From positions 3,255,501 through 3,319,500 of the forward strand of contig NC_014664.1 of the NCBI RefSeq assembly GCF_000166055.1: 64,000 bases of DNA, read 5' to 3'. Position numbers and translations under genes: made by a program. Source of the stretch: Rhodomicrobium vannielii ATCC 17100 (GTDB lineage Bacteria; Pseudomonadota; Alphaproteobacteria; Rhizobiales; Rhodomicrobiaceae). The notes below the pieces were generated by a model, which saw only the letters and a program-made list of their open reading frames with translations, had not been told where the DNA came from and made no database searches. Shown here piece by piece: positions 44,444-52,580 of the stretch; position 1 is the first letter of the stretch, and every line of letters begins with the position of its first letter.

Positions 44444-46672
44444 TCAGGCTCCCTTGTTGGAGGATGGACCGGCGAGTTTCGCCTTCGTTTTCGTCTCGTC
44501 GAGCACAAGACCGACCGTCAGAAGTTGAGGCAGCACGCGCGGCTCCTGCCCGCCACCTGGATAGAACAGGTAGAGCGGCACGCCAGCGCGCCCGAATGTT
44601 TGCAACAGGTCGGTGATCTCGGGGTTCCGGCTCGTCCAGTCACCGACGAGATAGGTGATGCCGCGCTTCGCAAAGGCGTCGGCCACGGCATCGGACTTCA
44701 GCGCCACGCGCTCATTCACCTTGCAGGTGATGCACCATGCGGCGGTCAGGTTCACGAACACGGGCTTGCCCTCGGCGATAAGCCCTTCGAGCCGCGCCTT
44801 GGTGAACGTCTCGCCCGAGAGCGCCGTCTTCTCCGCGCTCGTCGCCATGTTGACGCTGCCCGCCGTTTCCGCGAGCGAGAGCGAAACCGCGAACGCCGCG
44901 ACGCCGAGCATTGGCGCGATGAGCTTCAGTCGAAGTGGCGCGTAGGTCGTCTTGCCCGCGAGCCACGCCGCGAAGCCGACGCCGACGAATGCCAGCGCCG
45001 CCGCCATCACGCCATCGCTGCCGGTCTGGATCGACAGCACCCAGACGAGCCACGCGGCGGTTGCGTAAAGCGGGAAAGCGAGCACCTGCTTCAGCGTTTC
45101 CATCCACGCGCCGGGCTTCGGCAGGATGCGCTGCAAGCCGGGGCTGAGGCTCAGAAGCATGACGGGGGCCGCGAAGCCGAGGCCGAGGCCGAGCATGACG
45201 GCGGCAAGGACTGCGGTCGGCTGCGTCAGCGCGTAACCGATGGCCGCGCCCATGAATGGAGCTGTGCAGGGCGTCGCCGCAACGGCTGCGAGCACGCCGG
45301 TGAAGAAATAGCCCGCATTGCCGGGTTTTCGCGCGAGGCTGTCGCCCGCATTCATCAAACCGCCGCCGAAAGATACGACGCCCGAGAGACTGAGCCCCAT
45401 CACGAAGAACAGGATCGCGAGCGCCAGCACGAAGGCGGGGGACTGGAACTGGAAGCCCCAGCCGAAGGCGGCGCTTCCCTCGCGCAGCACGGCGAGGAGC
45501 GCGGCGAGCGCGGCGAAGCACACGAGCACGCCGCCAAGATAGGCGAAGCCCTGCTGCACATGCCCGCCTTCGGACTTCTTCGCGAAGCCGAGTGCCTTGA
45601 TCGCGAGTACCGGGAAAACGCAAGGCATGAGGTTCAGGATTGCGCCGCCGAGGAACGCGAAGAGTATGGCGAGGCCGACGCTCGTTACCGCGCCTTCGTC
45701 CGAAGCGGGACCGTTGCCGACGACCGCGCCACTGGCGGAGGGGGCGGCTTTATGGGCGGCCTCGGTGATGCCGCCGCCACCCGACGCGCCGCCTTCAGCA
45801 AGCTTCGCGGGCGCGCCGAGCGCTGCGCTGTCCGGTCCGCGCGTCGCCGTAATCACATAGCCCTTGCGTTCGCCGCCCTTGGTGAGCGCCAACACGCCTT
45901 CGAGCCTGTCGGGCGTCTCTTTCGTCTCGCCCTGCTGCATGTCGAGCGTGAGCTTGCCGCCCTCGATCGCCATGGTCTGCGGTGCCGAGTTGGAAACCGC
46001 GCCCCAGCCGAGGGGGAAGAAGCGCGCATCCGTCGCACCGTTGAGAATGGAAGCGTCGGCGCTGACGGTCAGCCGAAGCTCGCCCTTGGCGGCGTTGACC
46101 GAATAGGCCGCCGAACCCGGAAGCGGCACCGGCACCGTCGAGCGCGCCTTCTCGATGGCCGCCGCATGGTCCGATGGCGTGCCTCCGCCCGCCGCCGCGA
46201 CGGGCAACGTCAGCCGCGCCTCGCTTTCTTCCGGGACGCAGATGTCCTTGCAGACGAGATAATTGACCTTCGCGGCCAGCGTTACGCTGTCGCCCGCGAT
46301 GTCCTTCGGCACGGCGATGTCGGTGAGAAGCAGGAGGTCGCCGCTATAACCATAATCCACGAGCGGCGGGATAGGGATGATATCGGGCAGCGGCCACTGG
46401 ATCGGACCGGCCTCGAAGCCCTGCGGCAGCGACCACGCGATGGAGGTCGGCTCGCCGGAATCGCCCGGATTAAGCCAGTAGGTGTGCCACTCCGGCTCGA
46501 TCCGCTCGCGCACGGCGATAGTAATCGTCTCGCCCGGAACCACAGCGGTCTTCTCGGCCAGAAGATCGACCTCGACGTGCTTTATCGGCGCGGCTTCTGC
46601 CGACGCGATACCTGCAAGAAGGATGCAGGCCAGAAGAAGCCCGAGCACGGATTTCGATTTCCAGTGTATCAT
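44444..46672 (-). CDS. DsbD-like membrane thiol:disulfide reductase
   Basis: The protein (about 742 residues; ATG 46672 or 46678) has a signal peptide, a periplasmic N-terminal DsbD-type domain with a Cys pair (LVCKDICVPEE, C143/C147 from 46678), eight or so membrane helices carrying NLMPCVFPVLAIK and AATPCTAPFMGAA cysteines, and a C-terminal thioredoxin domain with NLTAAWCITCKVNE. It moves electrons from cytoplasmic thioredoxin to periplasmic thiol proteins; ScsB-like members feed a partner redoxin. It is co-oriented with the redoxin gene 2 bp away. Confidence 0.92.
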   Translation of the reverse strand: MIHWKSKSVLGLLLACILLAGIASAEAAPIKHVEVDLLAEKTAVVPGETITIAVRERIEPEWHTYWLNPGDSGEPTSIAWSLPQGFEAGPIQWPLPDIIPIPPLVDYGYSGDLLLLTDIAVPKDIAGDSVTLAAKVNYLVCKDICVPEESEARLTLPVAAAGGGTPSDHAAAIEKARSTVPVPLPGSAAYSVNAAKGELRLTVSADASILNGATDARFFPLGWGAVSNSAPQTMAIEGGKLTLDMQQGETKETPDRLEGVLALTKGGERKGYVITATRGPDSAALGAPAKLAEGGASGGGGITEAAHKAAPSASGAVVGNGPASDEGAVTSVGLAILFAFLGGAILNLMPCVFPVLAIKALGFAKKSEGGHVQQGFAYLGGVLVCFAALAALLAVLREGSAAFGWGFQFQSPAFVLALAILFFVMGLSLSGVVSFGGGLMNAGDSLARKPGNAGYFFTGVLAAVAATPCTAPFMGAAIGYALTQPTAVLAAVMLGLGLGFAAPVMLLSLSPGLQRILPKPGAWMETLKQVLAFPLYATAAWLVWVLSIQTGSDGVMAAALAFVGVGFAAWLAGKTTYAPLRLKLIAPMLGVAAFAVSLSLAETAGSVNMATSAEKTALSGETFTKARLEGLIAEGKPVFVNLTAAWCITCKVNERVALKSDAVADAFAKRGITYLVGDWTSRNPEITDLLQTFGRAGVPLYLFYPGGGQEPRVLPQLLTVGLVLDETKTKAKLAGPSSNKGA

Positions 46673-46678
46673 TCGCAC

Positions 46679-47037
46679 CCGCTTGCGGTTGGGGGCTCAC
46701 AGCATGAGAGGCCGCGACGCCTATCGGTCAGATAGTCTTCCATAACACGCAAGATCAAGGGGCGCGACGCCGGAAGGCTTGGGCGGAGCGGCTGAAACAG
46801 CGCGCTTTCACGCTTTTCTGAAGCTTGCGGACGCTGCCCGTCGCTTCCTGCCGGAAACCCCGGAAAGCGCCTCAAATTCGCCCCAAAAAACCCCAAACCG
46901 TCTCTTGCTTAGGCGGGGTAGAAATATTTGTATCCGGTCTTGAACGGACACCTTGTCGTGGCGCCGTCTGGTCGCATCTGACCTGATCGAGAGATCCTTT
47001 CGCGCTGCAACGGCAGATTACTTTCGGGAGTTGGGGA
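46679..47037. other. Divergent promoter region of the DsbD-like gene and opgG
   Basis: About 360 bp between two divergent genes. No gene seen. It must contain both promoters; a purine-rich GGAGTTGGGG lies just before the plus-strand start. No operator palindrome was noticed. Confidence 0.4.
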
Positions 47038-48579
47038 ATGGACCGTCGCACGTGGCTCAAGCTTGCCGCATCCACAGCCGCCGCGGCTGCGTTCCCGCTG
47101 CCGTCTTTTGCGCAAATCAATCTCTCGCCCGACAGCCCGGATTCCTATCCCTTTTCGGAAGAGTTGCTCGATGCCTTCGCGCGCCGCCGCGCCGACGAGC
47201 CGTTCAAGGCCCCGGAAAAGAAGGTGGACGAGGCGCTCGCCAACCTGACCTACGAGCAGCACAACCGCGCCATCGTCTACAAGGACGATCAGGCGATCTG
47301 GCGCAACGATAACGTGCCTTTCCGTCTCGAACCTTACCACACAGCCGGCGCGATCTTCGCGTTCCCGGTCGAGCTGTTTCAGGTCGATGCGGGCCGCGCG
47401 ACGAAGATTCAGTATGCTGCGGATGCCTTCGAGTTCAATGCGCCCGCGAAGGCACCCGCTACGCCCGCGCAATCCGACTTCGCCGGTTTCCATGCGCAGG
47501 CACAGATCGATCGCCTCGGCGTTTTCCGCGACTTCCTGAGGTTCCTCGGCGCGACAAATTTCCGCGCCATCGCGAGCGGACAGGTCTTCGGCGTGTCGGC
47601 GCGCGCGCTTGCGATCAACACCGGGCAGACAGGCGGCGAAGACTTCCCGCTGTTCCGCTCGTTCTGGATCGAGCGGCCGCGCCCGGTCGATCAGTCGCTC
47701 GTCGTGCATGGGCTGTTCGACAGCGTGAGCGCGGTCGGGCGCTACAAATTCACCGTGACGCCGGGCTTCGACACGATCATCGACACCGAGGCCACGATCT
47801 ACCCGCGTCGCCGCATCGCCTATGCAGGCATCGCGCCCATCGCGAGTCGCTTCTTCTTCGGCCCGTCCGCCGCGCCGAAGCGGCGCGACTTCCGCCCGCG
47901 CGTGCATGACTCCGAGGCGCTGGCGATCCTCAACGGCCAGGGCGAGCAGATCTGGCGGCCGCTCCTCAATCCCGAGCGGCTGCAGTTTTCGGTCTTCGTC
48001 GACAAGGGGCCGAGGGGTTTCGGCCTCATCCAGAAAGAGCGCTCGTTCGCCGCCTATCAGGACACCGATGCGCAGTTCGAGAAGCGCCCGTCGCTCTGGA
48101 TCGAACCGGTTGGCGACTGGGGCGAGGGCTCCATCGATCTGATCGAGCTTCCCGCGCCGGAAGAGGTCAACGAGAACATCGTCTGCTTCTGGCGGCCGAA
48201 GGACGGGCTTGGCCCCGGCATCGGCCACCGCTACCGTTACCGCATGCACTGGTGCTGGACGCCGCCCATCGAGAATCGGCGCGCGAGCGTGGCGCAGACG
48301 CGCATCGGCGAGACGAAGTCGGGCGACATCGCTTTCATCGTGGACTTCGCGAACACGGAGCGTTGCGACGGTTGCAATCCTTCGGCAGTCGCCACTCAGG
48401 TCACGGCGTCGGCTGGTGAGGTGCGCAATGTGCGCGTCGCTGCGGGGCCGGAAACTGGCATGCAGCGACTGCGCTTCGAATATGCCCCGTCTGGCAGCGA
48501 TCCGGCGGATCTGCGCGCGCAACTGCTCGTCGACGGAAAGGCGGTTTCGGAAACCTGGATCTTCCGTTGGGCGCGTTGA
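47038..48579 (+). CDS. Periplasmic glucan biosynthesis protein OpgG/OpgD-type, first copy
   Basis: The 513-residue protein has a Tat-like signal (MDRRTWLKLAAS...FPLPSFA-QI) and the OpgG domain: YEQHNRAIVYKDDQAIWR, FPLFRSFWIERP, RVHDSEALAILNGQGEQIWRPLLNP, RGFGLIQKERSFAAYQDTDAQFEKRPSLWIEP in part. The family shapes osmoregulated periplasmic glucans with OpgH. Twin-arginine targeting is closer to OpgD than to OpgG. It precedes a second copy 62 bp downstream and opgH. GC and codon use match the neighbours. Confidence 0.92.
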   Translation: MDRRTWLKLAASTAAAAAFPLPSFAQINLSPDSPDSYPFSEELLDAFARRRADEPFKAPEKKVDEALANLTYEQHNRAIVYKDDQAIWRNDNVPFRLEPYHTAGAIFAFPVELFQVDAGRATKIQYAADAFEFNAPAKAPATPAQSDFAGFHAQAQIDRLGVFRDFLRFLGATNFRAIASGQVFGVSARALAINTGQTGGEDFPLFRSFWIERPRPVDQSLVVHGLFDSVSAVGRYKFTVTPGFDTIIDTEATIYPRRRIAYAGIAPIASRFFFGPSAAPKRRDFRPRVHDSEALAILNGQGEQIWRPLLNPERLQFSVFVDKGPRGFGLIQKERSFAAYQDTDAQFEKRPSLWIEPVGDWGEGSIDLIELPAPEEVNENIVCFWRPKDGLGPGIGHRYRYRMHWCWTPPIENRRASVAQTRIGETKSGDIAFIVDFANTERCDGCNPSAVATQVTASAGEVRNVRVAAGPETGMQRLRFEYAPSGSDPADLRAQLLVDGKAVSETWIFRWAR

Positions 48580-48641
48580 CGCGCTCCCCAAATCTCATCG
48601 GGCATTTTTGATTACTCCGGCGTTTGCGAGGGCGGTGCACC

Positions 48642-50201
48642 ATGGACAGACGGGATGTCCTAAAGCTTGGCGCTGGCTTTGCGGCCGCGCTCTATTTTAC
48701 GCGGCATGCGGATGTCATCGGAGAGGCGCGCGCCGACGACGGCGAGCCGTTCTCCTTCGCGACACTCGTCGAGCGTGCCCGCCAGCTCTCGCTGTCGCCT
48801 TATGCGCCACCCGCCGACACCATTCCGGCAAACTATAAAGACCTGAACTACGACCAGTATCGCGACATCCGCTTCAAGCGGGAGGAAGCGCTCTGGGCGA
48901 ATGACAATCTCGGCTTCACGGCGGAGTTTTTCAGCGCGGGCTATCTGTACACGACGCCCGTGCAGATCTTCACGGTGGCGAACGGCCGGGCGAGCGAATT
49001 GAAATATCGCGCGGACCTGTTCACCTACGGGCAGAATGTGACGCCGCCGCCGGAGGGCACCGCACCCGGCTTCTCGGGTTTCCGCATCCATACGCCTATC
49101 GACAAGGCGTATCAGATGGACGAGTTCGCCGTCTTCCAGGGCGCGAGCTATTTCCGTGCGAAGGCGACCGGGCAGGGCTACGGCCTTTCGGCGCGCGGGC
49201 TCGCCATCGACACGGCGCAACCGCCGCGTGATGAATTTCCGGTTTTCCGCTCGTTCTGGATCGTGCGCCCCGAGTCTGGCGCCTCCTCGGTCACGGTTTT
49301 TGCACTGCTTGACAGTACAAGTGTGTCGGGCGCCTACAAGTTTGTTATCTCGGCTCGGGCCAACACAGTGATGGACGTGGATTGCACGCTCTTTCCTCGC
49401 AAGACCATGGCTCATGTCGGAATAGCGCCGCTGACGAGCATGTTCTATTTCGCGCCCAGCACATCGTACCGCGCCGACGAAGTCCGCAATCGCGTCCACG
49501 ACTCGGATGGCCTCGCGATATGGAACGGCAAGGGCGAGCATATCTGGCGGCCGCTCATCAATTCACCGCGCGTTCAGTTTTCCTCATTCGTCGACGACGC
49601 CGTTCGCGGCTTCGGCCTTGTGCAGCGCGAGCGGCGCGGCGACCGCTATGAGGATTTCGAGGCGCATTATGAGCAGCGCCCGAGCCTCTGGGTCGAGCCT
49701 CGCGAAAGCTTCGGCCAAGGCTCTGTCGATCTCGTGGAACTGCCGACGACGACCGAATATTTCGATAACATCGTCGCGTACTGGCATCCGAAGGAGCCGC
49801 TGGCGGCGGGCGTGAGTTACGCGTACAAGTATCGCCTGACATGGTGCGACGCTCCGCCGCTACGCATCAATTACGCTACCGTGGCACAGACGCTCGTGGG
49901 CGCATCGTTGCAGAATGCTGGCCGGCGGCTGTTCAACATTGACTTTGCCGGAACCGAAGAGTTCAACCTCTGCGATGATTCCGACGAATTTTGCGGCGAT
50001 AAGAGCCGCGTCATGGAACTAACCGCGAGTGCAGGAACTATCGTGAACGCTACTATCCGGCGAAACCGGGTTTCCGGGGGCCATCGTGTCGCTTTCGAAT
50101 ATGAGCCCGCGGCGGGTTCGGACGAGGCCGATCTTCGATGCGCGCTTCTTTCGGATGGTAAACCGATCTCCGAAGTTTGGATCTACCGGTGGACGGCCTG
50201 A
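48642..50201 (+). CDS. Periplasmic glucan biosynthesis protein OpgG/OpgD-type, second copy
   Basis: The 519-residue paralogue has a Tat-like signal (MDRRDVLKLGAGFAAALYF) and the same domain: NYDQYRDIRFKREEALW, DEFPVFRSFWIV, RNRVHDSDGLAIWNGKGEHIWRP, GFGLVQRERRGDRYEDFEAHYEQRPSLWVEP in part. The two copies are diverged but collinear, so they arose from an old duplication. Each may act at a different step. ATG 48642 is used; a start 18 bp upstream is less likely. opgH follows 8 bp after the stop. Confidence 0.92.
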   Translation: MDRRDVLKLGAGFAAALYFTRHADVIGEARADDGEPFSFATLVERARQLSLSPYAPPADTIPANYKDLNYDQYRDIRFKREEALWANDNLGFTAEFFSAGYLYTTPVQIFTVANGRASELKYRADLFTYGQNVTPPPEGTAPGFSGFRIHTPIDKAYQMDEFAVFQGASYFRAKATGQGYGLSARGLAIDTAQPPRDEFPVFRSFWIVRPESGASSVTVFALLDSTSVSGAYKFVISARANTVMDVDCTLFPRKTMAHVGIAPLTSMFYFAPSTSYRADEVRNRVHDSDGLAIWNGKGEHIWRPLINSPRVQFSSFVDDAVRGFGLVQRERRGDRYEDFEAHYEQRPSLWVEPRESFGQGSVDLVELPTTTEYFDNIVAYWHPKEPLAAGVSYAYKYRLTWCDAPPLRINYATVAQTLVGASLQNAGRRLFNIDFAGTEEFNLCDDSDEFCGDKSRVMELTASAGTIVNATIRRNRVSGGHRVAFEYEPAAGSDEADLRCALLSDGKPISEVWIYRWTA

Positions 50202-50209
50202 GGTCAAGC

Positions 50210-52408
50210 ATGCACGATACGCTTTCTCCCGCCGAGACCCCAGCCGTACCGGCCTCGCGCGTTCAGTCGGTGTTCGCGCCGCAGAGCCTCGAAAGCTTCG
50301 ACCGCGCCACGCGCCGCAAGCCGCCGATGGACGTGCAGGCGCCGCTGCGCCGTTTTCTGATTTTCGGCGGCGCGTTCGCGATCACGGTTTATCTGATTGT
50401 TCAGCTATATCTCGTGCTGAGCGTGGGCAGCTTCGGCGGCCTGGGCGTCGCGCTGATGGTGCTGTTCTCGATCAACATCTTCTGGCTGTCGCTGTCGTTC
50501 ATGACGGCGCTGGCGGGGTTTTTCGTCATCGCGACCGGCATGCGGCGCTCGCTCGTCAACCACGAGGACTACGACGCGAAGGCGCCGCTGACCGGACGGA
50601 CGGCGATCCTCGTCTGCACCTATAATGAAGCACCCGCCCGAATTTTCGGCATGGCCGTCGCGACGCTCAACTCCGTGGCGAAGCTCGGACAGGGCAAGAG
50701 CTTCGACCTGTTCATCCTGAGTGACACCACTGACCCCGACATCTGGGTTCAGGAAGAAGCGGCGTTCCAGTCCGTGCGTGAGCGCGAGGCGTGTGGCCAT
50801 CGTATTTTCTATCGCCGCCGCTCCCAGAATACCGGCAAGAAGGCGGGCAACGTCGCCGACTGGTGCCGCCGCTGGGGCGCGAACTACGAATACATGCTGG
50901 TGCTCGACGCCGACAGCCTGATGACGGGCGAGTCGGTGGCGAAGCTTGCGGCGATCATCGAGAAGAACCCCGATTTCGGCCTCGTGCAGACGGTGCCGCT
51001 TTCCATCGGCCGCAACACGCTGTTCGCGCGCCTGCAACAGTTCGCCGGGCGACTCTACGGGCCGATGCTGGCGACCGGGCTCGCGTTCTGGCATCGTGGC
51101 ACGTCGAACTTCTGGGGGCACAACGCGATCATCCGCACGCGCGCCTTCATCGAGAGCGCCGGACTGCCGATGCTGCCGGGCAAGCCGCCCTTCGGCGGGC
51201 AGATCCTCAGCCACGATTTTGTCGAGGCGGCGCTTCTGAACCGCGCAGGTTGGCGGGTCGTCATGGTGCCGGACCTCGCGGGCTCCTATGAAGAGATCCC
51301 GCCCGCGCTGATCGATTTCGCCATGCGCGACCGACGCTGGGCGCAGGGCAATCTCCAGCATTCGCGCGTGATGTTCGCTGACGGCCTGCACTGGGTCAGC
51401 CGCGTGCATATGGCCATGGGCATCATGGCCTATGTGTCGGCGCTGGTGTGGTTCCTGTTCATCATCATCGCGCTCGCGCTGACGCTGCAATCGATCTACA
51501 CGCTGCCGCAATATTTCACGGACGACTTCTCGCTCTTCCCGAAATGGCCGATACAGGACAGCGAGCGCTCGTTGCAGCTTCTGATCCTGACGCTCGGTGT
51601 GCTGCTGCTGCCGAAGCTCTTCGCCTATGTGCTGGCCCTGATGGATAGCCGCCAGCGGAAGGGATTCGGCGGGCCGTTCATTCTCTTCATCGGCGTGCTG
51701 ATCGAGACGGTCCTCTCGTCGCTGTTCGCGCACATCATGATGCTGCTCCAGTCGGGGGCCGTGGTGGACGTGTTCCGAGGCCGCGACAGCGGATGGAAGC
51801 CACAGCGCCGCGACGACGGCTCGCTCCCCTTCGGCGAGATCATGCAGTTCCATCGCCTGCACATGATGATCGGCGTCGCGCTGGCGATCGGCACCTGGTA
51901 TTCGTCGAAAATCCTGTTCCTCTGGATGCTGCCCGCGTCGCTCGGGCTCGTCTTTGCGGGGCCGCTTTCGTGGTGGTCGGCGCAGCGCTCAGCCGGCGAA
52001 GGGTTCCGTCGCTTCGGACTGCTTCAGATCGAGGAAGAGAAGTCGCCGCCACCGATTGCGGGCGAAGCTCATTGCGCGCAGGCCGAAGTGGAGAAGGCCG
52101 CTGCCGAGCATGAGGCCATCACGCAGCTCGTCAAAAGCCCGAAGCTTCGTCGCCTTCATCGCGAGTTGATTCAAATGCAGCCGATCACGCTGGAGTCGCG
52201 AATTTCGCCGAATCTGGCCATCGGGCGGGCAAAACTCGACGTCTCCGCAAATCTGGCCGAGCTGCTCGACTTGCTGAAGCCGGGCGAAAAAGCGGCTTTA
52301 CTATCCGACCCCGAAAGTCTCGCGCGCCTCGAAGCCTTTATTCCTGCCGAAATTCCGCCAGAAACACCGCTTCAATCATCTCCTCAGCCACTGGAGCAAA
52401 CAACCTAG
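50210..52408 (+). CDS. opgH: Glucans biosynthesis glucosyltransferase OpgH
   Basis: The 732-residue family-2 glycosyltransferase has about eight membrane helices (pairs near 45-110, then 410-560) and a cytoplasmic catalytic domain with TAILVCTYNEAPARI, DLFILSDTTDPD, LVLDADSLMTGE and MRDRRWAQGNLQH (RRW acceptor motif). It builds the linear beta-glucan backbone from UDP-glucose and moves it to the periplasm for OpgG/OpgD. GAGG lies 8 bp before ATG 50210. The C-terminus after residue 620 is hydrophilic. Confidence 0.95.
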   Translation: MHDTLSPAETPAVPASRVQSVFAPQSLESFDRATRRKPPMDVQAPLRRFLIFGGAFAITVYLIVQLYLVLSVGSFGGLGVALMVLFSINIFWLSLSFMTALAGFFVIATGMRRSLVNHEDYDAKAPLTGRTAILVCTYNEAPARIFGMAVATLNSVAKLGQGKSFDLFILSDTTDPDIWVQEEAAFQSVREREACGHRIFYRRRSQNTGKKAGNVADWCRRWGANYEYMLVLDADSLMTGESVAKLAAIIEKNPDFGLVQTVPLSIGRNTLFARLQQFAGRLYGPMLATGLAFWHRGTSNFWGHNAIIRTRAFIESAGLPMLPGKPPFGGQILSHDFVEAALLNRAGWRVVMVPDLAGSYEEIPPALIDFAMRDRRWAQGNLQHSRVMFADGLHWVSRVHMAMGIMAYVSALVWFLFIIIALALTLQSIYTLPQYFTDDFSLFPKWPIQDSERSLQLLILTLGVLLLPKLFAYVLALMDSRQRKGFGGPFILFIGVLIETVLSSLFAHIMMLLQSGAVVDVFRGRDSGWKPQRRDDGSLPFGEIMQFHRLHMMIGVALAIGTWYSSKILFLWMLPASLGLVFAGPLSWWSAQRSAGEGFRRFGLLQIEEEKSPPPIAGEAHCAQAEVEKAAAEHEAITQLVKSPKLRRLHRELIQMQPITLESRISPNLAIGRAKLDVSANLAELLDLLKPGEKAALLSDPESLARLEAFIPAEIPPETPLQSSPQPLEQTT

Positions 52409-52580
52409 CGTGGCGGATTTGACGGTGCGGGCGTTCGGAACTCTCCAGACAGCAACCCCAGATCCCCAGCTGCGCGCTGGAAATTGAGTCGCCTTCGCTC
52501 GCGCGAGCCTGGGCGAACTCGGTATTACATGCGCCGGGACGTCGAGCTTCGGCGCGCTGGCTCCACGAAAGGGAACCGAC
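52409..52580 (+). other. Short gap after opgH
   Basis: 172 bp with no gene. It probably carries the promoter of the following repeat protein. No hairpin terminator was seen after opgH. Confidence 0.3.
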
